A program made the translations under genes and the position numbers. Under the pieces are notes generated by a model. It did not search any database, was not told the DNA's origin, and saw nothing but the letters and a program-made list of their open reading frames with translations. A DNA stretch of 30,586 bases from JAVJRN01 sp047635055 (GTDB lineage Bacteria; Bacteroidota; Bacteroidia; Cytophagales; Cyclobacteriaceae): the NCBI GenBank assembly GCA_047635055.1, contig JBLIIJ010000044.1, positions 1 through 30,586 of the forward strand, given 5' to 3'. Positions 6,923-16,978 of this stretch are shown piece after piece; position 1 is the stretch's first letter; each line of letters begins with the position of its first letter.

Positions 6923-8713
6923 ATGAAGAACACTAGGAATTTTTGCATCATTGCGCATATCGATCATGGTAAAAGTACTTTAGCAGACAGGCTTTTGCAG
7001 GCTACTGGAACCGTCTCAGATCGAGATATGCAAGCACAGTTGCTAGATAACATGGACTTGGAGCGAGAGCGAGGCATTACAATCAAAAGTCATGCAATTC
7101 AAATGGATTACATGTACGAAGGAGAAAAGTACACACTCAACCTTATCGATACGCCAGGTCATGTGGATTTTTCATACGAAGTTTCAAGGTCAATCGCCGC
7201 TTGTGAAGGAGCGCTCCTCATAGTGGATGCTGCTCAAGGTATTGAAGCTCAAACAATTTCTAATCTATATCTAGCACTTGATCACGATCTTGAAATAATC
7301 CCAGTACTCAATAAAATAGATCTTCCCGGAGCTATGCCTGAAGAAGTGTCTGATCAAATCATTGATTTGATCGGCTGTGAAGCAGGCGACATTATACACG
7401 CCAGTGCAAAAGAAGGAATTGGGATCACGGATATTTTGCACGCCATTATCCATAGAATTTCCGCTCCCAAGGGCGATCCTGATGAGCCTTTACAAGCGAT
7501 GATTTTTGATTCAGTATTTAACTCTTATAGGGGTATTGAAGTATTTTTTAGGGTATTTAATGGCACGCTGAAAAAAGGGGACAAGGTGAAGTTTGTCAAT
7601 ACGGGCAAAAGCTATGAAGCGGACGAAATTGGTGTTTTAAAACTAACACATGAGCCCAAAAAGAGTATTTCTGCGGGAAATGTAGGTTACATTATCTCAG
7701 GAATTAAGGTGGCCAAAGAAGTAAAAGTTGGTGATACGATAACACATGTAGATCGACCGACAACCAAGTTGATCAAAGGTTTTGAAGATGTGAAACCGAT
7801 GGTGTTTGCAGGTATTTATCCTGTAGAGACAACAGATTTTGAGGAATTAAGGTCTTCCATGGAAAAATTGCAACTAAATGATGCTGCATTGATTTGGGAA
7901 CCTGAAACATCAGCGGCCTTAGGGTTTGGTTTTAGGTGTGGATTCTTAGGTATGCTTCATATGGAGATTGTACAAGAACGCCTCGAACGGGAATTCGATA
8001 TGACAGTGATAACCACTGTTCCTTCGGTACAATTTCATGCGATTAAGCAAGATGGTGAAGTACTTAAAGTAAGTGCTCCTTCAGAATTACCAGAGCCCAG
8101 TTTTATCAATCATGTTGAAGAACCCTATATCCGGGCTCAGATAATTACAAAAGCAGACTTTATTGGTCCCGTTATTTCCCTCTGTATTGATAAAAGAGGG
8201 GAGATTAAAAATCAAGTGTATTTAACCTCAGATAGAGTGGAGCTAACGTTTGAGTTACCACTCGCGGAAATTGTGTTCGATTTTTTCGATAGATTAAAAA
8301 CCATCTCCAGAGGTTATGCTTCCTTGGATTACGAACTTATTGGTTATCGTCAATCTACCATGGTGAAACTTGACGTGATGTTAAATGGGGAGCCTGTGGA
8401 TGCATTGTCGGCCATTGTGCATAGAGATAAAGCATATGAGTGGGGAAAACGTCTTTGCGAAAAGTTAAAGGAACTTTTACCTCGGCAAATGTTTGAAATT
8501 GCGATTCAAGCATCTATTGGCACAAAAATTATTGCAAGAGAAACTGTAAAAGCGCTTCGTAAAAACGTACTCGCTAAGTGTTATGGTGGTGATATTTCAA
8601 GAAAGAGAAAACTCTTGGAAAAACAGAAAAAAGGTAAGAAAAGAATGCGTCAGGTAGGAAACGTTGAAATTCCTCAAGAAGCATTCATGGCAGTTTTAAA
8701 ACTTGATTCATAG
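6923..8713 (+). CDS. lepA: elongation factor 4, ribosomal GTPase
   Basis: LepA (EF4) is a translational GTPase linked to initiation and elongation under stress and to ribosome assembly. The 596 residues match the family. GTPase motifs: AHIDHGKST (residues 11-19), the switch region RERGIT, DTPGHVDF and NKID. The unique C-terminal domain is complete, with GTKIIARETVKALRKNV, then AKCYGGDISRKRKLLEKQK, and QEAFMAVLK at the end. The stop abuts the ATG of folD without a gap, implying an operon. Confidence 0.97.
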   Translation: MKNTRNFCIIAHIDHGKSTLADRLLQATGTVSDRDMQAQLLDNMDLERERGITIKSHAIQMDYMYEGEKYTLNLIDTPGHVDFSYEVSRSIAACEGALLIVDAAQGIEAQTISNLYLALDHDLEIIPVLNKIDLPGAMPEEVSDQIIDLIGCEAGDIIHASAKEGIGITDILHAIIHRISAPKGDPDEPLQAMIFDSVFNSYRGIEVFFRVFNGTLKKGDKVKFVNTGKSYEADEIGVLKLTHEPKKSISAGNVGYIISGIKVAKEVKVGDTITHVDRPTTKLIKGFEDVKPMVFAGIYPVETTDFEELRSSMEKLQLNDAALIWEPETSAALGFGFRCGFLGMLHMEIVQERLEREFDMTVITTVPSVQFHAIKQDGEVLKVSAPSELPEPSFINHVEEPYIRAQIITKADFIGPVISLCIDKRGEIKNQVYLTSDRVELTFELPLAEIVFDFFDRLKTISRGYASLDYELIGYRQSTMVKLDVMLNGEPVDALSAIVHRDKAYEWGKRLCEKLKELLPRQMFEIAIQASIGTKIIARETVKALRKNVLAKCYGGDISRKRKLLEKQKKGKKRMRQVGNVEIPQEAFMAVLKLDS

Positions 8714-9592
8714 ATGACAATACTTGACGGTAAAAAAATAGCCACGGACATCAAGTCGGAGATTAGCGAAAAGGTAATTACCTTAAAAAGATACGGCCAT
8801 CGTTCACCAAACTTGGCTATAATCATCGTGGGAGATGACGGATCGTCTCATACCTATGTCAATGGTAAGATCAACGCTTGTAAGGCGGTCGGCTTTGACT
8901 TCACATTAATGCACTTTGCTGCGACTATCTCCGAGGAAAAGTTAATCAAGCATGTGAGTAGACTGAACGAGGACGAAGATATCGATGGTTTCATCGTTCA
9001 ACTTCCTTTGCCGGAACATATTTCCGTGGAGAAAGTCACCCAAAGTATTTTACCAGAAAAAGATGTAGACGGATTTACGAATGAAAACTTCGGAAGTATA
9101 GTTTCTAAAAATCCGTTGATTTTGCCAGCAACTCCTTTTGGTGTAATGGAGCTGTTGCGACGTTATAAAATCACCCTTCAAGGTAAACATTGTGTTATCG
9201 TAGGGGCTAGTCGCTTAGTTGGAGTGCCCTTGAGTATGATGATGCTGGAGGAGGGAAATGCTACTGTAACAGTATGCAACATTCATACAAAAGACTTAAA
9301 ATCACATACTTTAAAAGCAGATATTTTAGTGAGTGCCGTTGGCAAGCCAGGGCTTATTACAAAAGATATGGTAAAGCAAGGAGTGGTTATCGTTGATGTA
9401 GGAACTACAAGGTTGCCAGACGAGACTAAGAAAAGTGGTTTTCGATTGTCAGGTGATGTAGATTTTGTAGACGTTTCACCCCTTTGTGATTTCATCACAC
9501 CTGTACCAGGGGGCGTTGGTCCAATGACGATTGCTTCACTATTATTAAATACATTGAGAGCTTATGAACAGCAACACCCAGACCTTAAATAA
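8714..9592 (+). CDS. folD: bifunctional methylenetetrahydrofolate dehydrogenase/cyclohydrolase
   Basis: FolD interconverts 5,10-methylene-THF and 10-formyl-THF, supplying one-carbon units for purines and initiator Met-tRNA. The 292 residues are normal. Active-site elements are TYVNGKINAC (Tyr and catalytic Lys), VQLPLP (Gln) and KDVDGF (Asp). The nucleotide-binding loop reads GASRLVGVPL where many members have GRSxIVGxP, a mild variation. The C-terminal PVPGGVGPMT signature is intact. It follows lepA with no spacer, and its last 29 bases overlap the start of queE. Confidence 0.97.
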   Translation: MTILDGKKIATDIKSEISEKVITLKRYGHRSPNLAIIIVGDDGSSHTYVNGKINACKAVGFDFTLMHFAATISEEKLIKHVSRLNEDEDIDGFIVQLPLPEHISVEKVTQSILPEKDVDGFTNENFGSIVSKNPLILPATPFGVMELLRRYKITLQGKHCVIVGASRLVGVPLSMMMLEEGNATVTVCNIHTKDLKSHTLKADILVSAVGKPGLITKDMVKQGVVIVDVGTTRLPDETKKSGFRLSGDVDFVDVSPLCDFITPVPGGVGPMTIASLLLNTLRAYEQQHPDLK

Positions 9593-10202
9593 TCCCAAAG
9601 TGAATATTGAGCTTCCAATAATGGAATTCTTTCATACTATTCAAGGAGAAGGTGCGCATACGGGAACTGCAGCTTATTTTATAAGAACAGGAGGATGTGA
9701 TGTTGGTTGTGTGTGGTGCGACGTTAAGGAATCTTGGAATGCGGAAGATCACCCCAAAATGTCAATTGACAGCATTGCCAATGAAGTGGAAAAAGTAACA
9801 GTCGATGTTGTCGTTATTACAGGAGGAGAACCTTTAATGTACAATATGACAGCTTTGACATTCGCGCTTCAAGAAAAAGGGTACAAAACACATGTGGAGA
9901 CGTCTGGCGTTTATGAACTTTCTGGCGACTGGGATTGGATTTGTTTTTCCCCAAAGAAATTCAAAAAACCTCGCACCGAGTTTTATGAGAATGCAGATGA
10001 GTTAAAAGTCATCATATATAATTTGTCAGATTTGGCCTGGGCGGAGGATCATGCAAGCAGAATGAACCCTAATGCAAAACTTTTTTTACAACCAGAATGG
10101 TCAAAGAAAGACCAAATGATGCCAAAGATCGTTGACTATGTAAAGAGTAATCCAAAATGGAAAATTTCTTTACAAACCCACAAATATTTAGATATACCCT
10201 AA
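9564..10202 (+). CDS. queE: 7-carboxy-7-deazaguanine synthase, radical SAM enzyme
   Basis: QueE converts 6-carboxytetrahydropterin (the QueD product) to 7-carboxy-7-deazaguanine, a queuosine precursor. The 212 residues carry the [4Fe-4S] motif as Cys45-x3-Cys49-x2-Cys52 (CDVGCVWC), the substrate-side FHTIQGEG just before it, and the SAM-contacting TGGEPLMY near residue 92. The ATG at 9564 lies inside folD. The later ATG at 9621 would remove only a short leader before the conserved block, but the family usually has about 20 residues there, so the overlapping start is preferred. The stop overlaps the next ATG (TAATG). Confidence 0.95.
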   Translation: MNSNTQTLNNPKVNIELPIMEFFHTIQGEGAHTGTAAYFIRTGGCDVGCVWCDVKESWNAEDHPKMSIDSIANEVEKVTVDVVVITGGEPLMYNMTALTFALQEKGYKTHVETSGVYELSGDWDWICFSPKKFKKPRTEFYENADELKVIIYNLSDLAWAEDHASRMNPNAKLFLQPEWSKKDQMMPKIVDYVKSNPKWKISLQTHKYLDIP

Positions 10203-12070
10203 TGCGTTCATTGCTTTTTCTTTTGGTTTTTATTCAAGGCACCTTACTAATCGCCCAGAATGGAAAAAGCCAGAGATTATATCAAAAAGCAGAATCTGCA
10301 ATTAAAAGTCGCAATCTCAAATTAGGAAAAGAGCTATATCAGAAATCTATCAACGCTGATGTAACCTACGCTAACGCCTATTTGAGATTAGCTGCCTTAT
10401 ATAATATGTATAGAGTCAAAGACTCAGCGCTTATATATTATGAAGGGTTCGCAAAAGTGACTCCTACACACAAAATCAATTCCAAAATATGGTTGCGTAT
10501 TGCCAACCTGAATTATCAGTTGGGCAACTATAGCCGAGCTTTATCTGCCATGGAAAAGCTACGCCCATTTGGGGATAGGACAGAATCCATGGAGAGATTG
10601 GAGAATAATATCAATTTTGCCCTTAGGGAAATCACGGAATCAAAGCCATTAGACATTGAAGAGCTACCACCAGCGATCAATCAGTTTCAACTTCAATACT
10701 TTCCTGTAATGACGGTGGACGGCCAATCGATTTTCTTCACTAAGAGAAATGGTAATTCAAGACAATTCGATGAAGACATATTTTCATCTCAGCTGATTGA
10801 TGGGCAATGGACGCAAGCATCCTCCATTTCAGAAAACATCAACACTTCCTTCAATGAAGGAGCATGTACTATTTCGGCCGATGGCCGAACCCTGATTTTT
10901 ACGGCATGTGAGGGAGACCGGAAGATCTTTGGTAGTTGTGATCTATTCATTTCCGAAAAAATAGGAGAAGAGTGGTCTGTTCCCGAAAATATGGGTCCCA
11001 CGATCAACTCAAAACACTGGGATAGTCAGCCGTCCATAAGCGGAGATGGGAAAATAATTTATTTCTCCTCTGATAGGCCAGGAGGCTTTGGTAAAAGAGA
11101 TATATGGATGTCGACTTATTCTGCGGGTATTTGGAACAAACCGGTCAACCTAGGTCGTAAAATAAACTCAAGTTTTGATGAGACCACCCCTTTTATTCAT
11201 GTCAACAACCAATCATTTTTTTATTCGAGCACTGGCTTTGATAATATGGGGGGATTTGATCTGTTTATCTCTGTGAAAGACAAAAACTCAGGTTGGTCCT
11301 ATCCTAAAAATCTAGGATATCCGATAAATACTTATCAAGATGAGCTTTCATTATTCATCAACGCCAAAGGAACGAAAACGTACTATTCTGTTGAAGACAA
11401 TATAGGAGCAGAGACCAACTCCAAATTAATGAGTTTTAACCTCAGAAATAACACATTATTAGCACCGGCTACTTATGTAACGGGAGTCATTCGTGATAGA
11501 GAAACAAAGCGACCGCTACGCGCTAGCCTGGAAATGATCAATCTTTTAGATTCGACGGACACCTATTTAACGACAAGTGACTCCATCAGTGGTAGGTATT
11601 TTCTTGTCTTGACAGAGGGAAATGGTTTCGGCGTGTTCATCGATAAGAAAAACTACCTCTTTGAAGACATCAGGTTCACTCCGACCAGTAGTGATGCGGT
11701 GAAGCCTGACACATTGGATATATTCTTATCACCTTTAATGACTGGTCAGTCTGTGATTCTAGAAAACATCTACTTCTCGTTTGACGATTATGCCTTGAAT
11801 GAGAAGTCAATGTCCGAGTTAAAAAGTATTGTCCGATTCATGAAAAATAACAGCGAAATAAAGGTCTTAATAGAGGGGCATACCGACAAAAAAGGAGATG
11901 ATCAGTACAATCAGAAACTCTCGGAGGACCGTGCTGAGGCGGTATATAATTATCTGGTGAATCGTGGAATTGGCAGAGATAGACTATTTTTTGAAGGGTT
12001 CGGATCTGCTCGCCCACTCATCCAAGGAGTGGAAGATGACAATAGAAGAATAGAATTTCGTCTGTTGTGA
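10202..12070 (+). CDS. OmpA-family outer-membrane protein with TPR and PD40 repeats (PorE-like architecture)
   Basis: From ATG 10202 there are 622 residues with a signal peptide MRSLLFLLVFIQGTLLIAQ. Domains in order: TPR-like helices (about 25-120); PD40/TolB-like propeller repeats (about 150-425), with blocks such as YFSSDRPGGFGKRDIW and FYSSTGFDNMGGFDLF; a carboxypeptidase-regulatory-like beta domain (about 430-510); and a C-terminal OmpA domain with VLIEGHTDKKG and SEDRAEAVYNYL, which binds peptidoglycan. The same order is known for PorE of the type IX secretion system, but Bacteroidota carry several paralogues and no other T9SS gene is here, so a PorE role is not claimed. An in-frame start at 10157 inside queE is rejected because it precedes the signal peptide. 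Confidence 0.88.
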   Translation: MRSLLFLLVFIQGTLLIAQNGKSQRLYQKAESAIKSRNLKLGKELYQKSINADVTYANAYLRLAALYNMYRVKDSALIYYEGFAKVTPTHKINSKIWLRIANLNYQLGNYSRALSAMEKLRPFGDRTESMERLENNINFALREITESKPLDIEELPPAINQFQLQYFPVMTVDGQSIFFTKRNGNSRQFDEDIFSSQLIDGQWTQASSISENINTSFNEGACTISADGRTLIFTACEGDRKIFGSCDLFISEKIGEEWSVPENMGPTINSKHWDSQPSISGDGKIIYFSSDRPGGFGKRDIWMSTYSAGIWNKPVNLGRKINSSFDETTPFIHVNNQSFFYSSTGFDNMGGFDLFISVKDKNSGWSYPKNLGYPINTYQDELSLFINAKGTKTYYSVEDNIGAETNSKLMSFNLRNNTLLAPATYVTGVIRDRETKRPLRASLEMINLLDSTDTYLTTSDSISGRYFLVLTEGNGFGVFIDKKNYLFEDIRFTPTSSDAVKPDTLDIFLSPLMTGQSVILENIYFSFDDYALNEKSMSELKSIVRFMKNNSEIKVLIEGHTDKKGDDQYNQKLSEDRAEAVYNYLVNRGIGRDRLFFEGFGSARPLIQGVEDDNRRIEFRLL

Positions 12071-12276
12071 GACCAAGAGTAAAAAAGGTTGCGTTTTTTT
12101 TAATTTTTTTTATGAAAACGTTTGCAGAATTATCACAAAGAAAATAAGGCTTTCATAGTTGATTATTTCGTTCGACCCCTAAAAAGCAGTGCTTGACTTT
12201 TATCAAAAGCTACTTTTCGAAAGTTTTAGCAAATCTCCCATTTACGGGTGGTCTGTCGAAAGAATGAAGCTTCTTG

Positions 12277-12305
12277 TTGATTCCCATCAATTTGTTCTAA
12301 ATTTA
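12277..12305 (+). promoter_or_regulatory. candidate promoter of the SusC/SusD operon
   Basis: TTG at 12277-12279 is followed after 18 bases by TAAATTTA (12298-12305), one base off TAnnTTTG. Initiation near 12309 would give a leader of about 35 bases before ATG 12344, longer than at the housekeeping promoters here. The rest of the 12071-12343 gap is AT-rich with T runs and shows no confident hairpin. Confidence 0.4.
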
Positions 12306-12343
12306 TTCCTTGAAATATAATGTATAATTTAAAACAGTATGAT

Positions 12344-15300
12344 ATGAAGAGGATTCTACTACTCAGTTTCATGTCTTTTGCTATTGCATTCGGTGCATTA
12401 GCACAAAGAACAGTATCTGGTAAAATTACTTCCCCCGAGGACGGGAGCGGTATACCGGGTGTAAACGTTGTGCTCAAAGGAACTACTACTGGTACTACAT
12501 CCGATTTGGATGGTAACTACAGAGTAAGTGTTCCTGAAGAAGGTGGAACGTTAGTGTATTCATTTGTTGGTTTAGAGCCTCAAGATCAAGAAATCGGAGC
12601 GAGATCAGTAATTGATGTAGCAATGACTTCTGATGTAAAGCAGCTTACTGAAGTTGTCGTTACAGCACTTGGTATTGAACGACAAGAGAAATCATTGACT
12701 TACGCAGTACAAGACGTAAAAGGTGAAGACTTAACGCAAGCAAGAGAGACAAACATTGTTAATTCATTGTCAGGTCAGATTGCAGGTGTACAAGTAACTA
12801 ATTCAAATGGAGCTCCTGGATCATCATCTAGAGTTGTATTAAGAGGAGCATCTTCTTTAACAGGTAGCAATGATCCACTTTTCGTTGTTGATGGTGTGCC
12901 AATTGATAACCAAAACTTTGGAAACTCAGGTGCTTATGGCGGTTTCGATGTTCCTAACGGAGCAGCTGACATTAACCCTGACGATATCGCGTCTGTATCT
13001 GTTCTGAAAGGACCAGTTGCTGCTGCCCTTTATGGAAACAGAGCTGCAAACGGTGTTATCCTTGTAACAACAAAATCTGGTAAAGGATCTAAAGGTTTAG
13101 GTGTATCTGTGAACAGTTCAACAATGTTCCAAACTCCACTTAGAACTCCTGATTTCCAGAATTCTTATGGGCAAGGTGCTTCTGACACTTACTTTGAGTT
13201 TGTAGATGGTTCTACAGGTGATGGTGACGGTGTTGATGAGTCTTGGGGAGCGCCTCTAGACGTAGGTTTAAACTTTATCCAATGGAATGATTTTGATAAA
13301 GATATGAACTATGATGGTACTCCATCTCCATGGGTATCTTATCCTGATAACGTAAATGATTTTTACGAAACAGGTGTTCAGTTGAGTAATAACATCGCTA
13401 TTTCTGGTGGAAACGAAGACAATTCGTTTAGACTTTCTGCTACTAATATGCAACAAGATGGAATTGTCCCAAATACGAACTTTGATAGAACGAACATAAC
13501 AGGTTCAGCTTCTATGAGATTGGTTGAAGGTTTAGAGGCTACAATGTCTGCTAACTATATCCACTCTGAATCTGATAACCTTGTTCAAGGTGGTTATGAT
13601 GGTCAAAACCCAGTTCAGCAAACTATCTGGGCAGGTAGAAATGTAAATCTTCCTGCTTTGGCAGATTATAACAGTCTTCCACTTTCGCCTGCATCAACTC
13701 CTTCTGGTGGTACTCCATTAAACTGGAATACTAGATACCAAAACAATCCTTATTGGCTTCAAGATAATAACTTGAATGAGTACCAAAAAGATAGATTGAT
13801 TGGAAATGTGAAGTTGGCTTATCAGTTTACTGATTGGTTAAGTGCATATGTAAGAACAGGAGTTGATACTTGGTCTTCAAGAACAGCAGAGAAAACTGCC
13901 GTTGGAACAAATGGACTTACTGATGGTGGATTTGGTCTTCAAAATAGAAATTTTATTGAAGCGAATCATTTTGGTATGATTACAGCAAATAAAACTTTCG
14001 GTGATTTCAGTGTAAGCTTAAGTGTAGGTGGAAACATCATGCAACAGCAGTACACAAGAGTCGGTGGATCTATACCTGGTCTTGAACTTCCTGGCGTTTA
14101 TAGTGTCGCTAACTTGAAGTCTGGAACTACGCCTACTTTCACTAACTTTTTGCAAGAACAACAAATTAATTCGGTGTTAGCAACTGGTCAAGTGTCATTT
14201 AGAGATTTCGTATTCATGGATTTTTCTGCTAGACAAGAGACTTGGAGTATACTTCCAAAAGCAAATAACTCTTATCTATATCCGTCAGTATCTGTGAGTT
14301 TAGTGCTTACTGAGATGTTCGATATATATTCAAATACACTTTCTTTCTTAAAGCTTAGAGCTGGTTGGTCAGAAGTGGGTTCATCAGGACAGTTAAATCC
14401 TTATGATAATCAGCAAACTTTTGGATTTAGAGCAACTCCTTGGGGTTCTGTACCATTAAGCTTTAATCCTGGAAGATTGAATAATCCTAATATTGCTCCA
14501 GAAACTCAAACAGGTTTCGAGATTGGTGTTGAAGGTAAATTATTTAATGGACGAGTGAATTTTGATGTTACTTATTACGATCAAACTTCTACTGACCTTA
14601 TTGTTAGTGTTGATGTTTCTGCAGCTAGTGGATTTACTTCGGCTCTTGATAATGTTGGGGAGTTGAGAAACAATGGTATTGAAATTCAATTAGGTGCCAA
14701 GATTATTGACACTAAGGATTTCAAAATTGGAATGAATGTTAACTTTGCAAGCTTCAACAATGAAGTAATAAGGGTTAATAATATCCCAGATGATAATGCT
14801 GCTATCAATATTAATGGTGGAGCTGGTGTTTCAGGACAGTGGAACGTGAATCTTCAAGCACAAGAAGGTCAAGCGTTTGGTACTTTATTCGGTCCTAAAT
14901 ATCTGAGAGACGGTGATGGTAATATTGTTCACGTTGATGGTGTTCCAAGAATAGATACTGAGTTTGGTATATTAGGTGGAATTCAGCCTGACTGGACTGG
15001 TGGACTTGGTTTTAACTTGAGCTACAAGACGCTAAGTTTGAATACTTTGATAGATGCTAAAATGGGTGGAGATATTTACTCAATGACAACTACTTGGGGT
15101 AGATATGCTGGTGTATTAGAAGAAACGTTGATCGGAAGAGAAGTTGGTATTGTTGGAGATGGAACGATGAATGTCGGTACTTCTGATGAGCCTCTTTATG
15201 TACCTAACAATGTTGTTGTTAGTGCAGAGAGATACAACAAGCAAGCATATTCAAATGATATTGCGGAAAGTTCAGTATTTGATGCAAGCTATGTGAAGCT

Positions 15301-15529
15301 ACGTCAAATGACGTTGAACTATAAGTTGCCAACGCAATGGTTTAACAACACACCATTTAAAGATGTGAACATAGCGCTAGTAGGAAGAAACTTGGCTTTA
15401 TTATACTCAAAAATACCTCATGTAGATCCAGAAAGTGCTTTTTCAAGTGCTGACGGTGATCAAGGTATAGAGTTTGGTCAACTTCCATCTGTAAGAAGCT
15501 ATGGGTTTAATATTAACTTTAAACTATAA
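12344..15529 (+). CDS. SusC/RagA-family TonB-dependent outer-membrane transporter
   Basis: This protein would import a bulky nutrient through the outer membrane using TonB energy, capped by its SusD partner. The 1,061-residue product has a signal peptide (MKRILLLSFMSFAIAFGALAQ); a carboxypeptidase-regulatory-like domain (RTVSGKITSPEDGSGIPGV through LVYSFVGL); a TonB-box-like TEVVVTALG near residue 107; a plug with LSGQIAGVQV and FVVDGVPIDN; and a beta barrel ending GFNINFKL. The start at 12344 is preferred over the in-frame ATG at 12320, which would put eight polar residues before the signal peptide. SusD follows after six bases. No degrading enzyme is encoded nearby, so the substrate is unknown. 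Confidence 0.95.
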   Translation: MKRILLLSFMSFAIAFGALAQRTVSGKITSPEDGSGIPGVNVVLKGTTTGTTSDLDGNYRVSVPEEGGTLVYSFVGLEPQDQEIGARSVIDVAMTSDVKQLTEVVVTALGIERQEKSLTYAVQDVKGEDLTQARETNIVNSLSGQIAGVQVTNSNGAPGSSSRVVLRGASSLTGSNDPLFVVDGVPIDNQNFGNSGAYGGFDVPNGAADINPDDIASVSVLKGPVAAALYGNRAANGVILVTTKSGKGSKGLGVSVNSSTMFQTPLRTPDFQNSYGQGASDTYFEFVDGSTGDGDGVDESWGAPLDVGLNFIQWNDFDKDMNYDGTPSPWVSYPDNVNDFYETGVQLSNNIAISGGNEDNSFRLSATNMQQDGIVPNTNFDRTNITGSASMRLVEGLEATMSANYIHSESDNLVQGGYDGQNPVQQTIWAGRNVNLPALADYNSLPLSPASTPSGGTPLNWNTRYQNNPYWLQDNNLNEYQKDRLIGNVKLAYQFTDWLSAYVRTGVDTWSSRTAEKTAVGTNGLTDGGFGLQNRNFIEANHFGMITANKTFGDFSVSLSVGGNIMQQQYTRVGGSIPGLELPGVYSVANLKSGTTPTFTNFLQEQQINSVLATGQVSFRDFVFMDFSARQETWSILPKANNSYLYPSVSVSLVLTEMFDIYSNTLSFLKLRAGWSEVGSSGQLNPYDNQQTFGFRATPWGSVPLSFNPGRLNNPNIAPETQTGFEIGVEGKLFNGRVNFDVTYYDQTSTDLIVSVDVSAASGFTSALDNVGELRNNGIEIQLGAKIIDTKDFKIGMNVNFASFNNEVIRVNNIPDDNAAININGGAGVSGQWNVNLQAQEGQAFGTLFGPKYLRDGDGNIVHVDGVPRIDTEFGILGGIQPDWTGGLGFNLSYKTLSLNTLIDAKMGGDIYSMTTTWGRYAGVLEETLIGREVGIVGDGTMNVGTSDEPLYVPNNVVVSAERYNKQAYSNDIAESSVFDASYVKLRQMTLNYKLPTQWFNNTPFKDVNIALVGRNLALLYSKIPHVDPESAFSSADGDQGIEFGQLPSVRSYGFNINFKL

Positions 15530-15535
15530 TAACGA

Positions 15536-16957
15536 ATGAAGTCATTAAAATATTTTTTAGGCTGCATACTAGCAACATTTATTGTTGCTAGCTGTAGCGA
15601 TTCGGATTTTGAAGAGTTAAACACAAATCCTAACAGTCCTGTTGTAGTTCCTTCGTCAAATTTATTGACTGACGCAATTAGGATTTCAGCAAATAGCTTA
15701 TATAGCACCGGTAACGGTGGTGATATGGGTTCATGTTGGTCTCAGCAATGGGCTAAAGTGCAGTATAACGATGAGGCAAGATACTCTCCAAGACAAACGT
15801 CAATCTCAGGAATCTGGGATACCTTTTATGAGATCTTAATATCGGATGCTAAAACTGCACAAGATTTGGCTGTCGGTGAGGAAAATGTAGCCGTTCAAGG
15901 TGCTGCATTAACTTTGCAGGCGTACGGTTATGCTCACCTAACAGATTTGTTTGGTAACATACCTGTAACGCAAGCAATGAGAGCAGATGAAGGCATTTTT
16001 GCGCCAGAGTATGACGCACAATCTGTTGTTTATGATAGCATATTTGCAATGTTGGATAGAGCTGATGCGCTATTAGCGTCCGGATCTGGAGCTATTAATC
16101 CAAGTTTTGATATTCTTTATGCGGGTGATGCTTCTAAATGGAGAAAGTTCGCAAACTCATTGAAGTTCAGAGTTGCAATGAGAATGTCTGGAGTGCGTGA
16201 AGCGGAAGCGGGAACTATCCTTGCTGGATTAATGAGTCGTCCAATGTTCACGTCATCTGATGACGAAGCAAAATTGGTATACTTAGAAGCTCAGCCAAAT
16301 GCGAATCCAATGTATGAAAGCATTGTTTTTGGAGCTAGAGAGGAATATAAAGTAAGCGATGTTTTAGTCTCAACTTTAGAAGGGTTAGGTGACCCGAGAT
16401 TAAGCGTTTATGTAGCTCCTAATAGTGAAGGTGTTTTCAGAGGAAAACCAGCAGGTATACAAGATGTACCAAGTGATTTATACAACTATGAAAACGTTTC
16501 AGGAATAGGTGCATTTTATCTACGTCCTGAGGCACCTGCATATTTTGTATCATATGGTGAACTCTTATTGTTGATGGCAGAAGCTGCAGATAGAGGTCTT
16601 ATCTCAGCGTCAGCTGCTGATCTATACAATGCTGGGGTCGCAGAATCGATGGCAGCAAGTGGTGTTTCTTCGGGAGTTGACGCATATATCGCAGCTAATC
16701 CTTTTTCAAGTGAGAGCATTCAACTACAAAAGTGGTTAACGTTGTTTTCTCAAGGAATGGAATCTTGGACTGAGTGGAGAAGAACGGGAATACCTAATCT
16801 AACTCCTGCGATTGATGCAAATCCTGCTGTGGGTGAAATACCTTCTAGATTGACTTATCCTGCTACCGAGCAAACGACCAACATAGCAAACTATTTAGAT
16901 GCTGTTGCTGCTCAAGGTCCTGATTTGTTGACTACCAAGATTGGTTGGATGCAATAA
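15536..16957 (+). CDS. SusD/RagB-family surface lipoprotein (SusD-like_2 type)
   Basis: The 473-residue protein would form the lid of the SusC channel and bind substrate at the cell surface. A lipoprotein signal peptide ends IVASC, with Cys20 lipidated, followed by acidic SDSDFEELNTNPN; the LNTNP block is typical of SusD proteins. TPR-like helices follow, and near the C-terminus SWTEWRRTGIPNL matches the conserved end of the SusD-like_2 group often found with non-glycan substrates. It lies six bases after susC and 21 bases before the next lipoprotein gene, in one operon. Confidence 0.93.
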   Translation: MKSLKYFLGCILATFIVASCSDSDFEELNTNPNSPVVVPSSNLLTDAIRISANSLYSTGNGGDMGSCWSQQWAKVQYNDEARYSPRQTSISGIWDTFYEILISDAKTAQDLAVGEENVAVQGAALTLQAYGYAHLTDLFGNIPVTQAMRADEGIFAPEYDAQSVVYDSIFAMLDRADALLASGSGAINPSFDILYAGDASKWRKFANSLKFRVAMRMSGVREAEAGTILAGLMSRPMFTSSDDEAKLVYLEAQPNANPMYESIVFGAREEYKVSDVLVSTLEGLGDPRLSVYVAPNSEGVFRGKPAGIQDVPSDLYNYENVSGIGAFYLRPEAPAYFVSYGELLLLMAEAADRGLISASAADLYNAGVAESMAASGVSSGVDAYIAANPFSSESIQLQKWLTLFSQGMESWTEWRRTGIPNLTPAIDANPAVGEIPSRLTYPATEQTTNIANYLDAVAAQGPDLLTTKIGWMQ

Positions 16958-16978
16958 TGTTGAATCATTAAATTTAAA

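Noticed and set aside
10157..10201. Upstream in-frame ATG for the OmpA-family protein
   Set aside because: It lies inside queE and would place 15 polar residues before a clear signal peptide that begins at ATG 10202.
10202..12070. Firm assignment as the type IX secretion component PorE
   Set aside because: The domain order fits, but this architecture has many paralogues and no other T9SS gene is present in the window.
12071..12130. T-rich stretch after the OmpA gene as an intrinsic terminator
   Set aside because: There are two T runs but no GC-containing stem of useful length before them.
12320..12343. Earlier in-frame ATG for the SusC protein
   Set aside because: It adds MYNLKQYD before a standard signal peptide starting at ATG 12344.
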